Source: Phyto melanocephala (taxonomy: Eukaryota; Arthropoda; Insecta; Diptera; Rhinophoridae). From it: 64,000 bases of DNA. Positions 33,192-45,549 of the stretch are shown in pieces. A program made the position numbers and the translations under genes. A model generated the notes under the pieces. That model had not been told where the DNA came from and made no database searches. It was given only the letters and a program-made list of their open reading frames with translations. How positions within the stretch are numbered: position 1 is the first letter of the stretch; each line of letters opens with the position of its first letter. The DNA lies in contig OW799237.1 in assembly GCA_941918925.1 (NCBI GenBank), positions 57,211,997 to 57,275,996 of the forward strand, given 5' to 3'.

Positions 33192-33721
33192 AAGTCTTAC
33201 AACTAAATCTGAATCACTGTGAGGCGGCACAGCATCTGCTGAAACAGAGTGTTCGGGAGATGAATATAGACTTAGCACTCTTAAGTGAACCGTATCGATG
33301 CCGGGACTCGGTTAATTGGTTATCGGACATTACCAAGACGTCGGCGATATGGTTAATCAGTGAATTGGGGCTGCGAGATCCTGCCTTACAGTTTACCGGT
33401 TTTACTCGGGCTATTGTGCATGGGATTTGCTTCTGTAGCGGCTACGTTCCCCCGAGATATTCCTTATTGGAGTTTGAACGAATTGTTCACAATATCGTTT
33501 CTGATGCATGCTCAAGAGGTCCCGTGGTTATTGCCGGCGACTTCAATGCGTGGGCGATAGAATGGGGCTGCCCATGCACAAATTCTAGGGGTCGGATACT
33601 AGTGGAGTCATTTTCTACACTTAATGTGATTCTGTTAAACAACGGAGCTGAGCACACTTTCTCAAGAGGCGAAGCGGGGTCAATTATTGATGTTGCCTTT
33701 GCTAGCGCTAATATTATGTGA
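33188..33721 (+). pseudogene. ORF2 endonuclease (APE-type), first part
   Basis: ATG at 33188 overlaps the ORF1 stop and is followed by KVLQLNLNHCEAAQHLL, the standard opening of R1-clade ORF2 with the catalytic Asn. Then come LALLSEPYR (catalytic Glu), a YVPPRYS stretch, VVIAGDFNAWAIEWG (D and N of GDFNAW) and SIIDVAFAS near the end. The nuclease nicks the target, here presumably the ACAT repeat. The frame is stopped by TGA at 33719-33721 and again by TGA at 33731-33733, then continues in the same frame with THSDHN. That supplies the catalytic Asp-His, so one polypeptide has been split by two nonsense codons with no shift. Confidence 0.94.
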
Positions 33722-33736
33722 AGGGTAGGATGAAGC

Positions 33737-36109
33737 ATGCCCGGGATATACACACATAGCGATCATAATGCTATATTGATTGATATTAGGGAGGAATTGC
33801 GCGAGGATGCAATGATTATACACCCGGAACGAATTTCGGGATGGAAAACAGATAGCCTTGATAGGGAATTATTTGGAGTAGTGGTGGAAAATATGAGGTT
33901 GCAAGGGCAGCCTGAAACAATGGCTGCGCAACTCATAAGTAGGGTATCAGAGGCATGCGATACGTCTATGATTAAAAGGAGGATGAGTGCGAACAACCGG
34001 CCGGTATATTGGTGGAACGGGGAAATTTCTCAACTACGGTTGGAATGTATCCGGGCTAGACGACGGTATACTAGAAGCCGAGGTAGGCCGGGGAATGACG
34101 AGCACCGTGACCAATATAGGCGCATCCGCAAATCCTTGAAAATGGCGATCAGTAGGAGTAAGAGGGCATGTTTCATACAGATGTGTGAAGAGGTTGAAAA
34201 CGACCCATGGGGTCTGGCTCATAAGCTGGTAACAAAAAGGCTAAAGTGTCTAAATCCTCCACCACCTAAGGATGCTGAAGTACTTAGGCGCATAGTGGAT
34301 CACTTATTTCCTTACCAAGGTGTGACATCTTGGCAGACTGATACTGTTCATATGGTATTTGACTTTCCGCTTGTCACGACAGTTGAGGTTGAAGCTGCCA
34401 TGGGCAAATTTAGGGACGGGAAAACCCTTGGCTTGGATGGCATACCGAATGCGGTAGTAAGGGAGACTTTCAAGTATTGCCCTGTTCAGGTTATCCATTT
34501 GATCAATTCGTGTTTACGCCATGGTAAATTTCCGAGTATGTGGAAAAGGCAAAAGCTAGTTTTGTTATTGAAACAGGGAAAACCTCAGGAGGATCCTTCC
34601 TCCTACCGACCACTCTGTATGATTGATACGTTTGGGAAGCTGTTGGAAAGCATAGTTTGTAGGAGACTAGAGGAATATGTTGAGTGCGTAGGAGGTCTAT
34701 CCGATAATCAATTTGGTTTTAGAAAGGCAAGATCGACTGTGGATGCTTTGAACGTAGTGGTTCATACGGCCACTGCAGCGATTGAGGGCAAACGATGGAG
34801 GAATGGCACAAAGGAGTATTGCGTAGTGGTGACGCTCGACGTCAGGAATGCATTTAACTCGGCGAACTGGGAGGTTATAGTGAATTCTCTCACGCGTTTA
34901 GCGATTCCTGAGTACTTGTTGGCTATAGTGAAGGATTACTTCCGTGACAGAATCCTGCTGTACGAAACCGACAAGGGCATGCGACAGCATAATATCTCAG
35001 GTGGGGTCCCACAGGGTTCGGTTCTCGGACCGTTGTTGTGGAATGTGATGTATGATGGCATACTCCGTGTGTCTCTTTCCGATGGGGCTAAGATTGTCGG
35101 TTTTGCCGATGACATAGCCCTGATATGTGTCGCTAGGGAGTTAGTGGAGATTACGACCATTGCTAAAGCAAGCATAGAAATTGTGCGCTCCTGGTTGGAA
35201 TCTGTTAATTTGGGGCTCGCTGACCAAAAGACAGAGGCGAATTTTATATCCAGCCGTAGGTCAATGGAGTCTGTGAAATTGAATGTGGGATCGTGTTGTA
35301 TTGAGACGAAACCTTTGCTTAAATATCTTGGGGTTATGATAGATTGTCGTTTATCTTTTAAGGATCATCTGCTATATGTTGCTGAGAAGTCTTCGAGAAC
35401 ATATACTGCTCTGTCTCGTATAATGCCAAATACGAGGGGCCCAAAGTACTTACGTCGGAAACTTCTGGCTGGAGTAGTTAAGAGTGTGATTATGTATGCA
35501 TCACCTATCTGGTCTCGGGCTCTTGGGTTGAAGACCTATAGGGGAATTATAAGCCCAGTATATAGACTGGCTGCTTTGCGAGTTATTTGTGCTTTCCGGA
35601 CTGTATCAGATGATGCAGCATTGGTGATTGCAGGAATGATGCCAATTGATCTTCAGATCAGAGGCTTCTCAGATATTGGAATGATTGCTGAGTGGCAGCG
35701 GCGATGGTCCTTGTCAGAGAAGGGTAGATGGACGTTTTATCTTATTCCTGACTTAGTCCCATGGCTCGGGCGAACACATGGGGATCTGGACTTCTATGTT
35801 ACGCAGTTGCTTAGTGGACACGGTTGTTTCCGGTCTTACTTATACAGATTTGGTCATGATACTTCTCCGTTCTGTCCGAGTTGTGATGGTAATGTCGAGG
35901 AGAATGCTGAACATGTATTCTTTTCGTGCTCGCGTTTTGATAGGGAGAGAATACACCTTGAAGGGATGATAGGCCGTAGTGTTGATCACAGTAATATAGT
36001 GGAGATTATGTTGTCCTCTGCACGCAGTTGGGAGTATGTATGTGAATATGCTAGATTAGTTCTCATTGAACTTCGTAGGGTTGAGAAAATCCGTAATAGG
36101 ATGTTATAG
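33737..36109 (+). pseudogene. ORF2 continuation: nuclease end, reverse transcriptase, C-terminal knuckle
   Basis: It is in the same frame as the endonuclease part, so the ATG at 33737 is only the first Met after the two stops. It opens with PGIYTHSDHNAI, the nuclease His-Asp pair. RT blocks follow: GLDGIPNAVV, SYRPLCMIDTFGKLLE, NQFGFRKARSTVDAL, VVTLDVRNAFNSANW, GGVPQGSVLGPLLW, the catalytic GFADDIALIC, and KYLGVMIDCRLSFKDHL. Near the end CPSCDGNVEENAEHVFFSC is the C-terminal Cys/His motif of R1-like ORF2. The 790 codons are uninterrupted, so apart from the stops the RT looks recently active. R1 elements lack RNase H, and none is seen. Confidence 0.95.
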
Positions 36110-36289
36110 TTTGGGTGTTGTACCTTACCCCCCCCCCCCCCCCCCTGCGATGTATAGCTTTGTGGTAGTTCCGCAGGGATTTTGGGCTAGTGTACCGAGG
36201 TGTTTTAGCGTGTTAAAGTCACGCACTCCTGGTTGACCTGAGTACCAGTGTCTTTCGATGATTTCACCTCGTTAATAAAAAAAAAAAAA
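36110..36289 (+). other. 3' UTR of the Waldo-like element, with C18 and A tracts
   Basis: An uninterrupted run of 18 C (36128-36145) follows the ORF2 stop by about 18 bp. The UTR ends GTTAATAAAAAAAAAAAAAC, whose A tract runs straight into CATACATA. The C run is unusual for this AT-rich region and prone to length error. Confidence 0.85.
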
Positions 36290-36359
36290 CATACATACAT
36301 ACATACATACATACATACATACATACATACATACATACATACATACATACATACATACA
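36290..36359. repeat. (CATA)n microsatellite, 3' target flank
   Basis: A perfect CATA run directly after the element A tract, matching the ACAT run on the 5' side. Confidence 0.97.
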
Positions 36360-39300
36360 GGTTATGAATTAATCCAAACAATTTTTTAATCTACATAATA
36401 TCCTTTATATTTTTAAGAATAACAATGAGAGGAAAAGCTTTGTTTTTGGTAAATTGGTTAGAGCATATACAAAAAGGCAACATAATTGTTATTGAATTTA
36501 ACTGGTTAAGAACTTGGGAGATAAATAAATGTAATTTATATCTAACACTTAACTACCGGAGTGTTGACGATGAAACCGTAGATGATTTCAAAAATGTATT
36601 TTACTTGTCTAAAAAAATGAATAAAGTTTGAAACTTGAAATAAATAATTTTTATCTATAGTCTTTCGATAGCTGAAGTTTAATATAAGTGAAGAAAAAGA
36701 AAACGAATTAAGATTACCATAAAAAAAGTTGCCCGCATTATTATTTTATTAAAAAAAGTTGGTAATTATCAAATCTTATATTTATATTAGTACACATATA
36801 CACTCATACATACATTAGATTTCGTTGTTAATTCTAGTTAATTCATTACTATGATTATCGATTTAATAGCTCATACTTCAATAAGTTGGTCAATATTAAT
36901 GTTATAATTTATTTCTAAAAATTTCAAGTTTTTTATTTTTATTTGTATATCAGTATTAGATATCTGTATATAATTATACTTCATAATAATAATTTCAAAA
37001 TGTTTTGATTTATTATATTTTTATCTCACAATAAATCATCATTTTTAGGGCGTCTTAACCATCACTTTTAATTTCTTCTTTGTGGTGCAAAGTTTAGTAA
37101 TTTTTTTTATTGTTTCTCTTAATGAATTGTTTAATAGGCACCACCTTCTTTTTGATTTATATTCTTTCCTCAAGTTTAAAGTTCTTTTTACCTTATCTTT
37201 TTTTTATTATTTTATTTGCTTTTTAAGTTTTTCTTTTGTTTAAATTAATTATTAATACTTTCGCCTTAATGCATATTTTATCTCTTTAAGATTGTCTGTC
37301 TGAATTCCATTTTGCCTTACTGCCTGTCTGTCAGTTGGTAATTGAGGATACTTTCATCTAAGTAACGTTTCTTTTATATTGTTGGACTTCTCACCCTCCT
37401 TATATATTATCAATGTCTTTTGAGTATAAATTTTAACGAAGTCGAATGATGCTCTTATAAATTAAACTTTTTTATTTTAGATTATGTACGTTTGTATGTA
37501 TGCATGTACATAAATGTTTATGCTATTAACTCCTACCCAGCGGTCAACTTTGAAACTTCAGAAAGCACCTAACCGAAAAAGAGCGTAATAAAAACAAAAA
37601 TCACTGAGTTTCAAATTGTTTACTTCTTATTCTATCTAGTATATATAAAAATATTATTATTTTAAAGTATATAACTTTGGTATGTGAAAAAGTTTGAGCA
37701 AAAAAGAAAGAAAAGTATTCGGGTTAAAAGTTTGTTTACGTTTTTCTTACATCACTATTATAATTTTTTAATTTTATTTCATTTAAAATATGTTAAATTT
37801 ATTATTTTCTTTTGTATAAATTGTATCTATATGTCGAAATGTGAAAATCGAATCAATTTTAATATTTCAATTACTTTTTCTTAATTTTTTTTTACAAAGT
37901 TTCTTTAAAAATTTTTTTAAACGCAAATTATGCATGATAATATGTCGCTTTATTTTTGGTTTAAAGAAGGGTAAATCAAACAATAAAATTTTTGATTTTA
38001 TAAATGGTTTATAAAAGGTTTATAAGTCTATTAATGGTTTATGAATGCAACAATAGTGAATTTTGCTTAAAAACGACTTATAAGCCTGTTATAAGTTTTT
38101 ATACATATGGCCGAAAGTTTTTATTATAAATTTTAGTATAGGGTAAAAGTAGATAAAATTCTGCATAACTAGTTGTAAAAATCAATCAACCAAATTGTTT
38201 ACTTTTTATTCAGTGAGCGTTCAAAGTTAGCAAATTGTTGCTGTTTTTAAAAAAAGTGAAAAAATTTAAAATTTTTACAATTCAAGCGATTATTACTAAT
38301 GTTAAATCTATTAAAGGTAAATATTTTATAGTGGCACCTTAAACATCGGGTATTAGAGTATATAGTAAATATTTTTTTTTTTATAAAAATTATGTGTAAA
38401 TATATTTTATAATTTTTTTAAAAAAGGTCCTTAATTTGGATATTTTCCGCATTTAATGGGCCACAAGTATAAAGTTAGTAAGAGTTGAAACTAGTTTTAT
38501 GGATTTTAGAAAAGTATAGGATATCAGCTTATATTAAAAGGGAAAAAAAGTCCGGACAATGCCTGGGCCTTCTTTTATATTTTCATTTTTGTGTAAAAAC
38601 TCTGGTTATCATTTATTGAACAAGACCAGTAAATGTGTTTTTTTGTGTTTTAATATTGTCAGTCTTTTAATTTTTTTGTTTTTGTTTTTATTGATTAATT
38701 TTATTTTTCTAGAGATGAGTGCGTGAGTGATTTCGGTAACTTAAGCTCACGTACAAAAAATTGTATCACGCACAATTCACAGGAAGTAAACATATTTTTA
38801 TTACCTTTAGCTAGATTCAAGTGATTGAATTTTAATTTAATCACGATCACAAATGGTTTACGCACGCTCACGAACTTACTCCAACGTACTTTTCGTAACC
38901 AAAAGCTATTATTACCATATACTTTATGTTATATTAATTTTATTTAATAATAAATAAAACAAACAAGTTTTAAAATTAAAGTTACACACCTTTATTAATT
39001 TATTCGCGACTCTTTGATAAAGCTTGATATCTGAAAAAAATATGTCACGCGTCCATCCATATTCGGATTTGGTTTTCTTTGTTTTGTATTTCTCTTAAAT
39101 TTTTGTTGTTCAAAATGTAAAGTGTGTTTAATGTGTTTAATGTATATTGGATAAAATTAGGTATTCGGTATTTGGTAAAGGGGTAATCGAATACAACTTT
39201 CACTTAGTTTTAAATTAATCAAATCTTGTTTAGGAACAAGCCAAAAAACTATCTTTACCTATTTCTCGCCGCAAACTTTACAATTTTATGAAAAATACCG

Positions 39301-40125
39301 AAGTAAATGAACAAAGATTCCCCAAAAAGTTTTATATTTTTTATTTTTTCAGATTAATTTTTACATTTTCTGAATTTAGTAAAAGCAAAAACTGGATATA
39401 AATTTATAATAATAAGAAAACATATTATTAACTTATTCTTTAAATTTATTTTGATTTCAAAGTTAAGCGAAAATTGTGGATCATGTTTTTTCCGAAAAAC
39501 AATTTTTTCTTCCATTTTTTTAAGCTGTGTTTTGATGTATTTATGATTATTCGTTACTAAAAATTATAATATTCTCTTTTGTAACTTTTTCGAAAAAATT
39601 TTTGCATTTATACAATTTTGTAAAATCAAAAGTTGAATTTTAGATTAATATATATGTATTTATGTATATATAATTAAGTATGCTTTAATTTTCAGTTTTA
39701 TTCATTAAATTATCGCTTTTCATTCCAAAGTTACAGCATAAACTGTGACAATTTTTGTAAACTTCTTTTTTTTCTAAAATGCTGTGTTTTTATGTGCTTA
39801 TAATAACCCATTAATAAAAAAATTTAATATTTTAAAACTACGGCTTCTATGAATTAATTGCCACTTTGGGTAATATCGAACCCACTGTGCAGCGTAGCAA
39901 CTCTAACTTTACAATTAAAAATATTATCACTATTTTACAGAAATACCTTATTTTATAACTGGTAACAAAACTGAAATTCTATTGCTAACGATAATTGACC
40001 TATAAGTCTATAGATATTCTATTATTAGTATCATCTGGCCAAATACCATGTCGCTTTATATATAAAAATTTCTTTCAATGTAAATAAGAATTTCAAATAT
40101 AAATTTCTTTTTTATATTCTTCATT
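36360..40125. other. No gene seen; AT-rich DNA
   Basis: Short open frames (36425-36631, 37684-37884) are not recognisable. At about 38710-38890, GAGTGCGTGAGTGA and ACGCACGCTCACGAA are loosely inverse of each other and may mark an old MITE. Confidence 0.4.
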
Positions 40126-40129
40126 TGTG

Positions 40130-40930
40130 GCACCAAAGTAATATATATCTTTGTCTTTTTGTTAGTAATTTCAACAATATTGATTTCAGAACCCACAAAG
40201 TATATACATACATATTTTTTGAAAGTCGATTGGGCCATGTCCGTATGTCCGACTGTCCGTGTGCCCCCGCATTTTACTCAGATCTGTCTTTGATGTCCGT
40301 CTTTTGCAAATACCCGATAATGAATCGCTATTAAAATTCAATACAATGGCCCCATAACTTTCTGAGATATGAGCAAACAAACACGACAGCCACTATTTTT
40401 TCTATTTATTCACTACAAAAATCGACATTATTCAGCTTAACTGATATATACATATGTATGTAAGTACAAAAATACAAGTGCTTCGGTGTTTCTCCTAAAA
40501 TTTCAAACGAAAATCGATGTTTTCAAAATGGAATGACATGGGTAGCATAAGAAAAGCCTTGGCTAGCAGAATTTATATATGAGTCAAATCTAGTAATTAA
40601 AAATTTACCTGTTTTAACCCCCTCAATATTGGCATCAAACGAAAGGACTTAGACGGTAGAATAAAGTAGACACTGAAAAAGTTAGAATCCAAGATGGCGT
40701 CTGAAACAAAATGGTAGAATTTTTTTTAATTCCATCAAAATGAGTATCAAATAAAAGGACATGACTTGTAGAATGCAGTTAACTATCTAAAAATTCAAAA
40801 TCGAATATGGCGTCCGAAATAATAAAGAAAATGGCATATACAATAAAATCTGAAATCTAAGCTCAACTACGATGCGTACATGACGGTGAATGGTATTATC
40901 AGATTGGACACAGCCGAATATAGCACTCTT
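40130..40930 (+). mobile_element. Family B Helitron-like element
   Basis: It has AACCCACAAAGTATATACAT, GTCCGTATGTCCGACTGTCC, CTCAGATCTGTC and several AAGATGGCGTCTGAAA-type blocks. It ends at a decayed hairpin (GATTGGACACAGCCGAATAT) at about 40903-40921. It adjoins the family A copy at 40938. Confidence 0.72.
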
Positions 40931-40937
40931 GGTAGTT

Positions 40938-41945
40938 TTTTATACCCGCCACCAAAAAAATGGTGGGGGTATATTAATTTTGTAATTCCGTTTGTAACAC
41001 ATCAAAATGTCCATTTTAGACCCCATAAAGTATACATATATATATTCTGAATCGGGGTTTCATTTTATGACGGTCTAGCTATGTCTGTCTGGCCGTTAAA
41101 AGCACGATAGAGGTCGGACCAAAAAAGCTAGGAAGCTTAAATTTTTAAATGGGATAAATCGGCATATTAGGAATGGAGTTAAAACTCGTTATGCAAGATT
41201 AGGTAAAAAACCCTATTCTTCCAACATCAAATAAAATAGAATTGTGTCCAAACGCATTAACGTGGAGTCATAAAACTTCGAATATATATTTCCTGAGTAA
41301 AAACAATATTTTTCCTTGCTTTAATCTATGCATTAGAAAAGGAGTTGGAGATTAAAATGTACGAAAATTTATACCGAACAGTGTATTTTTCGGTATATTT
41401 AAAATTTAGAACCTAATAAAACTGACAAAATTAGATGTACGATTCTGACATTTTGCAAGCATCGCTTTTTGGTCAAACGCTTTGTACTAACGGAAAATAT
41501 ATTTACGCCCACCTCCCATATAACGTTTTATTTCTCTATGAATTAAGATTTTGGAAGAATAATGGACTATAGTGAAATATTTCAGTTGTATTCATTAGCA
41601 GAAACAACTTTGACGTGCCTACTATAACTATCTATAACTATACTATCTTAAATTCATTTAATTTCTTTATGGACAATGTTTTTGGAAAATAAAGGACTAC
41701 ATTGAAATATCTAGATTTATTTATTAGCAGAAACAATATTGACACGCCTACTTTAATGCCCACTTTCATTGAAAGACTAAATTTACGAAGACATTTTACT
41801 AGCATATCGAAGTTATACAAAGAAAGTGATACATATTTTAGTATAAAGATATTATTCCATTGCGGTTACTGTTAATAACAAATAAATACATTTTGTGCTA
41901 TAAAGTACATCGGCACAGCCGAATATAATGCTTTTGTTTTTTCTT
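40938..41945 (+). mobile_element. DINE-like Helitron derivative, family A
   Basis: It opens TTATACCCGCCACCAAAAAA and has CCCCATAAAGTATACATATA. The body contains ACGCCCACCTCCCATATAAC and ACGCCTACTTTAATGCCCAC. The 3' end is CATCGGCACAGCCGAATATA. A small internal deletion removed the GGTGGTGGGTATAAAAG part before the hairpin. Confidence 0.78.
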
Positions 41946-42094
41946 GATTTCGCTTTGTTAATATATTTACTTTACAAAAAAATCTGGTATTAAAAAAAAG
42001 AAAAGCACTAAAAGTAAAACAAATGCACAAAGCACTGATTTGAAAATTTTCCGCGTCAAAAATTTCAAAAAGCTCTTAAAATAGAAAAATCGTT

Positions 42095-42240
42095 TAAGTG
42101 CAAGAAGCTAAAAATTATAACTTTTTTTAATCGGCGTGGCACGGCCACTTTTCTAATCGCGGAATTGTATAATCATGAGAGCTCAATATGTGTGTGCAAA
42201 GTTTCAGAAATATTGGTGAAGTATTTATGGCTTGTTTTAT
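42095..42240 (-). mobile_element. Fragment of the 24.2-kb-type Helitron
   Basis: GGCGTGGCACGGCCACTTTT and ATGAGAGCTCAATATGTGTG match one repeat unit of the Helitron at 1425-2160. No ends are present. Confidence 0.65.
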
Positions 42241-42540
42241 TTGCAGCTTTGTTTTTTATATGTCCCATAATTTATGTGTGATTAATATGATTGAAGGTGT
42301 CAGAAATAGTGTTGGGTGATATTCGGTAAAGTTTTTTATTATTATTATAAAAGGCTGTTAGGTTTACTAATATGAGCGATAATTGTTGTATAATAATTGT
42401 AATAAGCGTAATGTTTCAAATATCATTTTAAATTGCCTTAGAACTTTGATTTAACCTCAATTTTTAAATATGATTAAATCGTCATTTTAAGATTTTCTTA
42501 TAACTATTTCTTTTTTCCTTTCCCTAAATCATCATCTAAA

Positions 42541-42858
42541 ATACAATGCCATTGTTGGCCATTGTGGGACATTACTTTGGCCGATTTTGCCAAACAAAAT
42601 CATCTTTTCAGATGAAGCTCATTTTGGTCTTGGCGGGTAAGTAAACAAGCAAAATTGTCGCATTTGGGCCACAGAAAAACATGGCCGTGGTTATCGGGTC
42701 ATGTTGAACGAATTTTTGTTCACAAAAATTGAAAAGGAGGATATTGGCAACATTTGGTTTCAACAGGACGGCGCTACGTGCCACACAGCCGAAGCTACAC
42801 TTTTTTTATAGCATTTTCAAAAAAAAAAAAAAAAAAAAAAGTTATTTGGCGGACCCTT
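42541..42858 (+). pseudogene. Tc1/mariner-like deletion derivative
   Basis: In shifting frames, coding pieces SSFQMKLILVLAG and, in the frame that fits the family, FSDEAHF (first catalytic Asp region) and QQDGATCHTAEA (second catalytic Asp) are visible. The sequence then jumps to an A-run and the right terminal repeat GTTATTTGGCGGACCCTTTA with TA at 42859-42860. The third catalytic region and all sequence between HTAEA and the terminus are deleted. The copy at 56912-57419 has the identical join (AGCATTTTCAAAAAAA), so both derive from one deleted master. The left end is missing here. Confidence 0.78.
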
Positions 42859-43897
42859 TACAACCAACTATATCAAATACATAAACAAAGAATGATTACA
42901 GATTCTTTGTCAATAATCTCAAACAATAGGCACATACATACATATAATGTATGCCGTGTGTTTGAATTGAAAGCTTAACTTGTAAAAAAAACTGACGATA
43001 GGTGTATGCACTTTAATAAAAATAATAAAAAAAAATAACGTTTTCTGCAATGTGAGTGTTAAAACAGCAAGTATTTCTTTTTTGTCTGCAAGTTTACATC
43101 GTCGAACTTTATATTTTCTTTCACCTGTATCTGATTGCAGTTAGTGTTTACTTGCTGGCTTTTACTTTATAGTATGTTCAACGCAATAATAAATTCAAGT
43201 CTGCTCTATGATTATAAAGTTAAACAAAATCTGCTTCTGTTATTATACCCGCCACCAAAAAAATGGTGGGTGTATATTCATTTTGTCATTCCGTTTGTAA
43301 CACATCGAAATATCCATTTTAGACCCCATAAAGTATATATATTCTGAATCAGGGTTTGATTTGATGACGATCTAGCTATGTCCGTCCGTCTGTCCGTCTG
43401 TCCGTCTGTCCGTCTGTCCGTCTGTCCGTCTGTCCGTCTGTTGAAAGCACGATAGAGGTCGCACCGAAAAAGCTAGGAGGCTCAAATTTTGCCAGAATCT
43501 TTCTTATAGACAAGGTTTGTTTGGTATTGAAAATGGGCTATATCGGAATATTAGGAAGTGAGTTATAGCTCGGAATGCAAGAGTAGGTCGAAAAAACCGT
43601 GTCCTACGAACATCGAATAAAATGGTATTGTGTCCAAATAGCTTAACGTACAGTCATGAAACTTCGAATATATATTTCTCGAGTCAAATCAATATCTCTC
43701 ACCAAAAATTACCTAAATCTAATCATTAGGAAAGGAGTTATCGATCAAAATGTACGAAAATTTATACCGCACAGTGTATTTTTCGGTATATTTAAAAACA
43801 AAAACGTCATAAAACCAACAAAATTGGATGTACGACTCTGAAATTTTGCACACTTTGCTTTTTGGTGAAAGGCTTTTTTTTAACGGAAAATCAATGT

Positions 43898-44760
43898 GCC
43901 ACGCCCACTTTTACGCCCACCTCCCATATAACGTTTTACCTAAAATTGATATAATTTCTCTATTAATAAAGATTTTGGAATTATAAAGGGCTATATTGAA
44001 ACATCTAAAATGTACTCATTCGCAAAAATAACTTTGACACGCCTACTATAACGCCCACTTTTCACGTTATCTACCGTTAATGAAATTTAAAAGCTCATAA
44101 AACCGCCAAAATTAGAGGTATGATGATCAAATTCGCTACGTATATCCCCCTAGGCAGTGTCATTATTGTACAAAAAAATTAAGGTGCCACGCCCACTTTT
44201 ACGCCCACCTCCCATATAACGTTTTACCTAAAATTGATATAATTTCTCTATTAATAAAGATTTTGGAATTATAAAAGGCTATATTGAAACATCTAAAATG
44301 TACTCATTCGCAAAAATAACTTTGACACGCCTACTATAACGCCCACTTTTCACGTTATCTACCGTTAATGAAATTTAAAAGCTCATAAAACCGACAAAAT
44401 TAGAGGTATGATGATCAAATTTGCTACGTATATCCCCCTAGGCAGTGTCATTATTGTACAAAAAAATTAAGGTGCCACGCCCACTTTTACGCCCACCTCC
44501 CATATAACGTTTTACCTAAAATTCATATAATTTCTCTATTAATAAAGATTTTGGAATAATAAAAGGCTATATTGAAACATCTAAAATGTACTCATTCGTA
44601 AAAATAACTTTAACACGCCTACTATAACGCCCACTAAAACAGACAAAATTAGAGGTATGATGAGGAAATTTGCTACATATATCCTTCTAATCAATGTAGT
44701 TGTTGTGCCAAAAAGTTTAGGTGACACGCCTACTATAACGCCTACCTCCCATATAACGGG
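43898..44760 (+). repeat. 288-bp tandem repeats, three units
   Basis: GCCACGCCCACTTTTACGCC starts at 43898, 44186 and 44474, exactly 288 bp apart. Units one and two are nearly identical; unit three has an internal deletion at about 44637. Each unit contains TTCACGTTATCTACCGTTAA and CCCCCTAGGCAGTGTCATTA. Confidence 0.95.
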
Positions 44761-44936
44761 TTTTCTTAACTTCATGTAATTTCTCTATTGAGAAAAATTT
44801 GGGAAAATAAAGAACTATATTGAAATATCTAAGTTGTATTTTTTAGCAGAAACTTTATTAACACGCCTACTTTAACGCCCACGTTCATTAAAAGACTACA
44901 TTTACAAAAGCCTTTTAGTAGCATATCGAAGTTATA

Positions 44937-45549
44937 AAGGGTGGTTAAATTTTAAGGGCTGATGTTGAATTATTCAAATTATTTAGGAAATTATTATTAT
45001 TTCTTTTTGTAATGATAATATTTGTACGGTTCAATTATGTATTTAACAAAATATCGGCCAAATGCCCCCCCCCATCCTTGGCGCCACTCCTCTATCTGAT
45101 GGTCCAAATTTTCAATGACAATGTTGATGCTCAATTGTTGGGCACGATGATGAGTCGAGGTTGACTGCTCTTTTGCCACACTATCGAAAAAAACAACCAT
45201 GCTTCCCATTCAACGAAATAAGAAGGCATTCACAGATTTTCTAACATTTTATACAGACCTGTTTTGCAGAAATTTAAATATTTTTTACAATTTTCCTGAT
45301 TGTGGATGAATTTGAATGATTATGTTGATCAAAAGAATTACGAAGTGCACAAAATGCATTTTGATTTAAACACCCATTTTCATAAAAAAAACCTGAATAA
45401 CTTTAAAGAGTTGCTCATTTGCGTATCTTTCTACAGATCAAATTGAGTAAGTTTGAGATTGAGAAATGTCAAGTGAAATGCAGAAAACAAATTTAAAGAC
45501 TAGGTGTAGTTCACCTTCAACATGGGCCCTAAAAAATTTAACCACCCTC
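44937..45549 (-). mobile_element. 613-bp mariner-like MITE with TA duplication
   Basis: The terminal repeats are AAGGGTGGTTAAATTTTAAG and the inverse of AAATTTAACCACCCTC, with TA on both sides (44935-44936, 45550-45551). On the minus strand it carries the same N-terminal transposase pieces as 29967-30462 (for example VAKEQSTSTHHRAQQLS joined to HQIEEWRQGWG). The insertion interrupts GAAGTTATA/CAAAGAAAG, a sequence intact in other family A copies (for example about 41810). Confidence 0.9.

Larger units (their letters stand above)
33025..36289 (+). mobile_element. Waldo-like R1-clade non-LTR retrotransposon, 5'-truncated
   Basis: The element is enclosed by ACAT repeats: 33001-33024 on the left and 36290-36359 on the right. 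It contains the last third of ORF1, ORF2 with endonuclease, RT and C-terminal knuckle, a 3' UTR of about 180 bp with an 18-C run, and an A tract before the right ACAT array. R1-clade elements of the Waldo type are known to insert specifically into ACAY microsatellites. Protein motifs (NLNHCEAA opening, THSDH, FADD) agree with the R1 clade. Truncation at about 33025 removes the 5' UTR and most of ORF1, so this copy cannot move by itself. Confidence 0.88.

Noticed and set aside
33087..35969. Minus-strand and off-frame open frames over the Waldo-like element
   Set aside because: They are shadows of ORF2; none carries a domain.
36425..36631. Small host gene downstream of the Waldo-like element
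   Set aside because: It is open for 68 codons but has no recognisable motif, splice context or conserved start, so it is unsupported.
43381..44760. CRISPR-like array
   Set aside because: The GTCY units are a microsatellite and the 288-bp units are simple tandem duplications with no spacer pattern; the DNA is eukaryotic.
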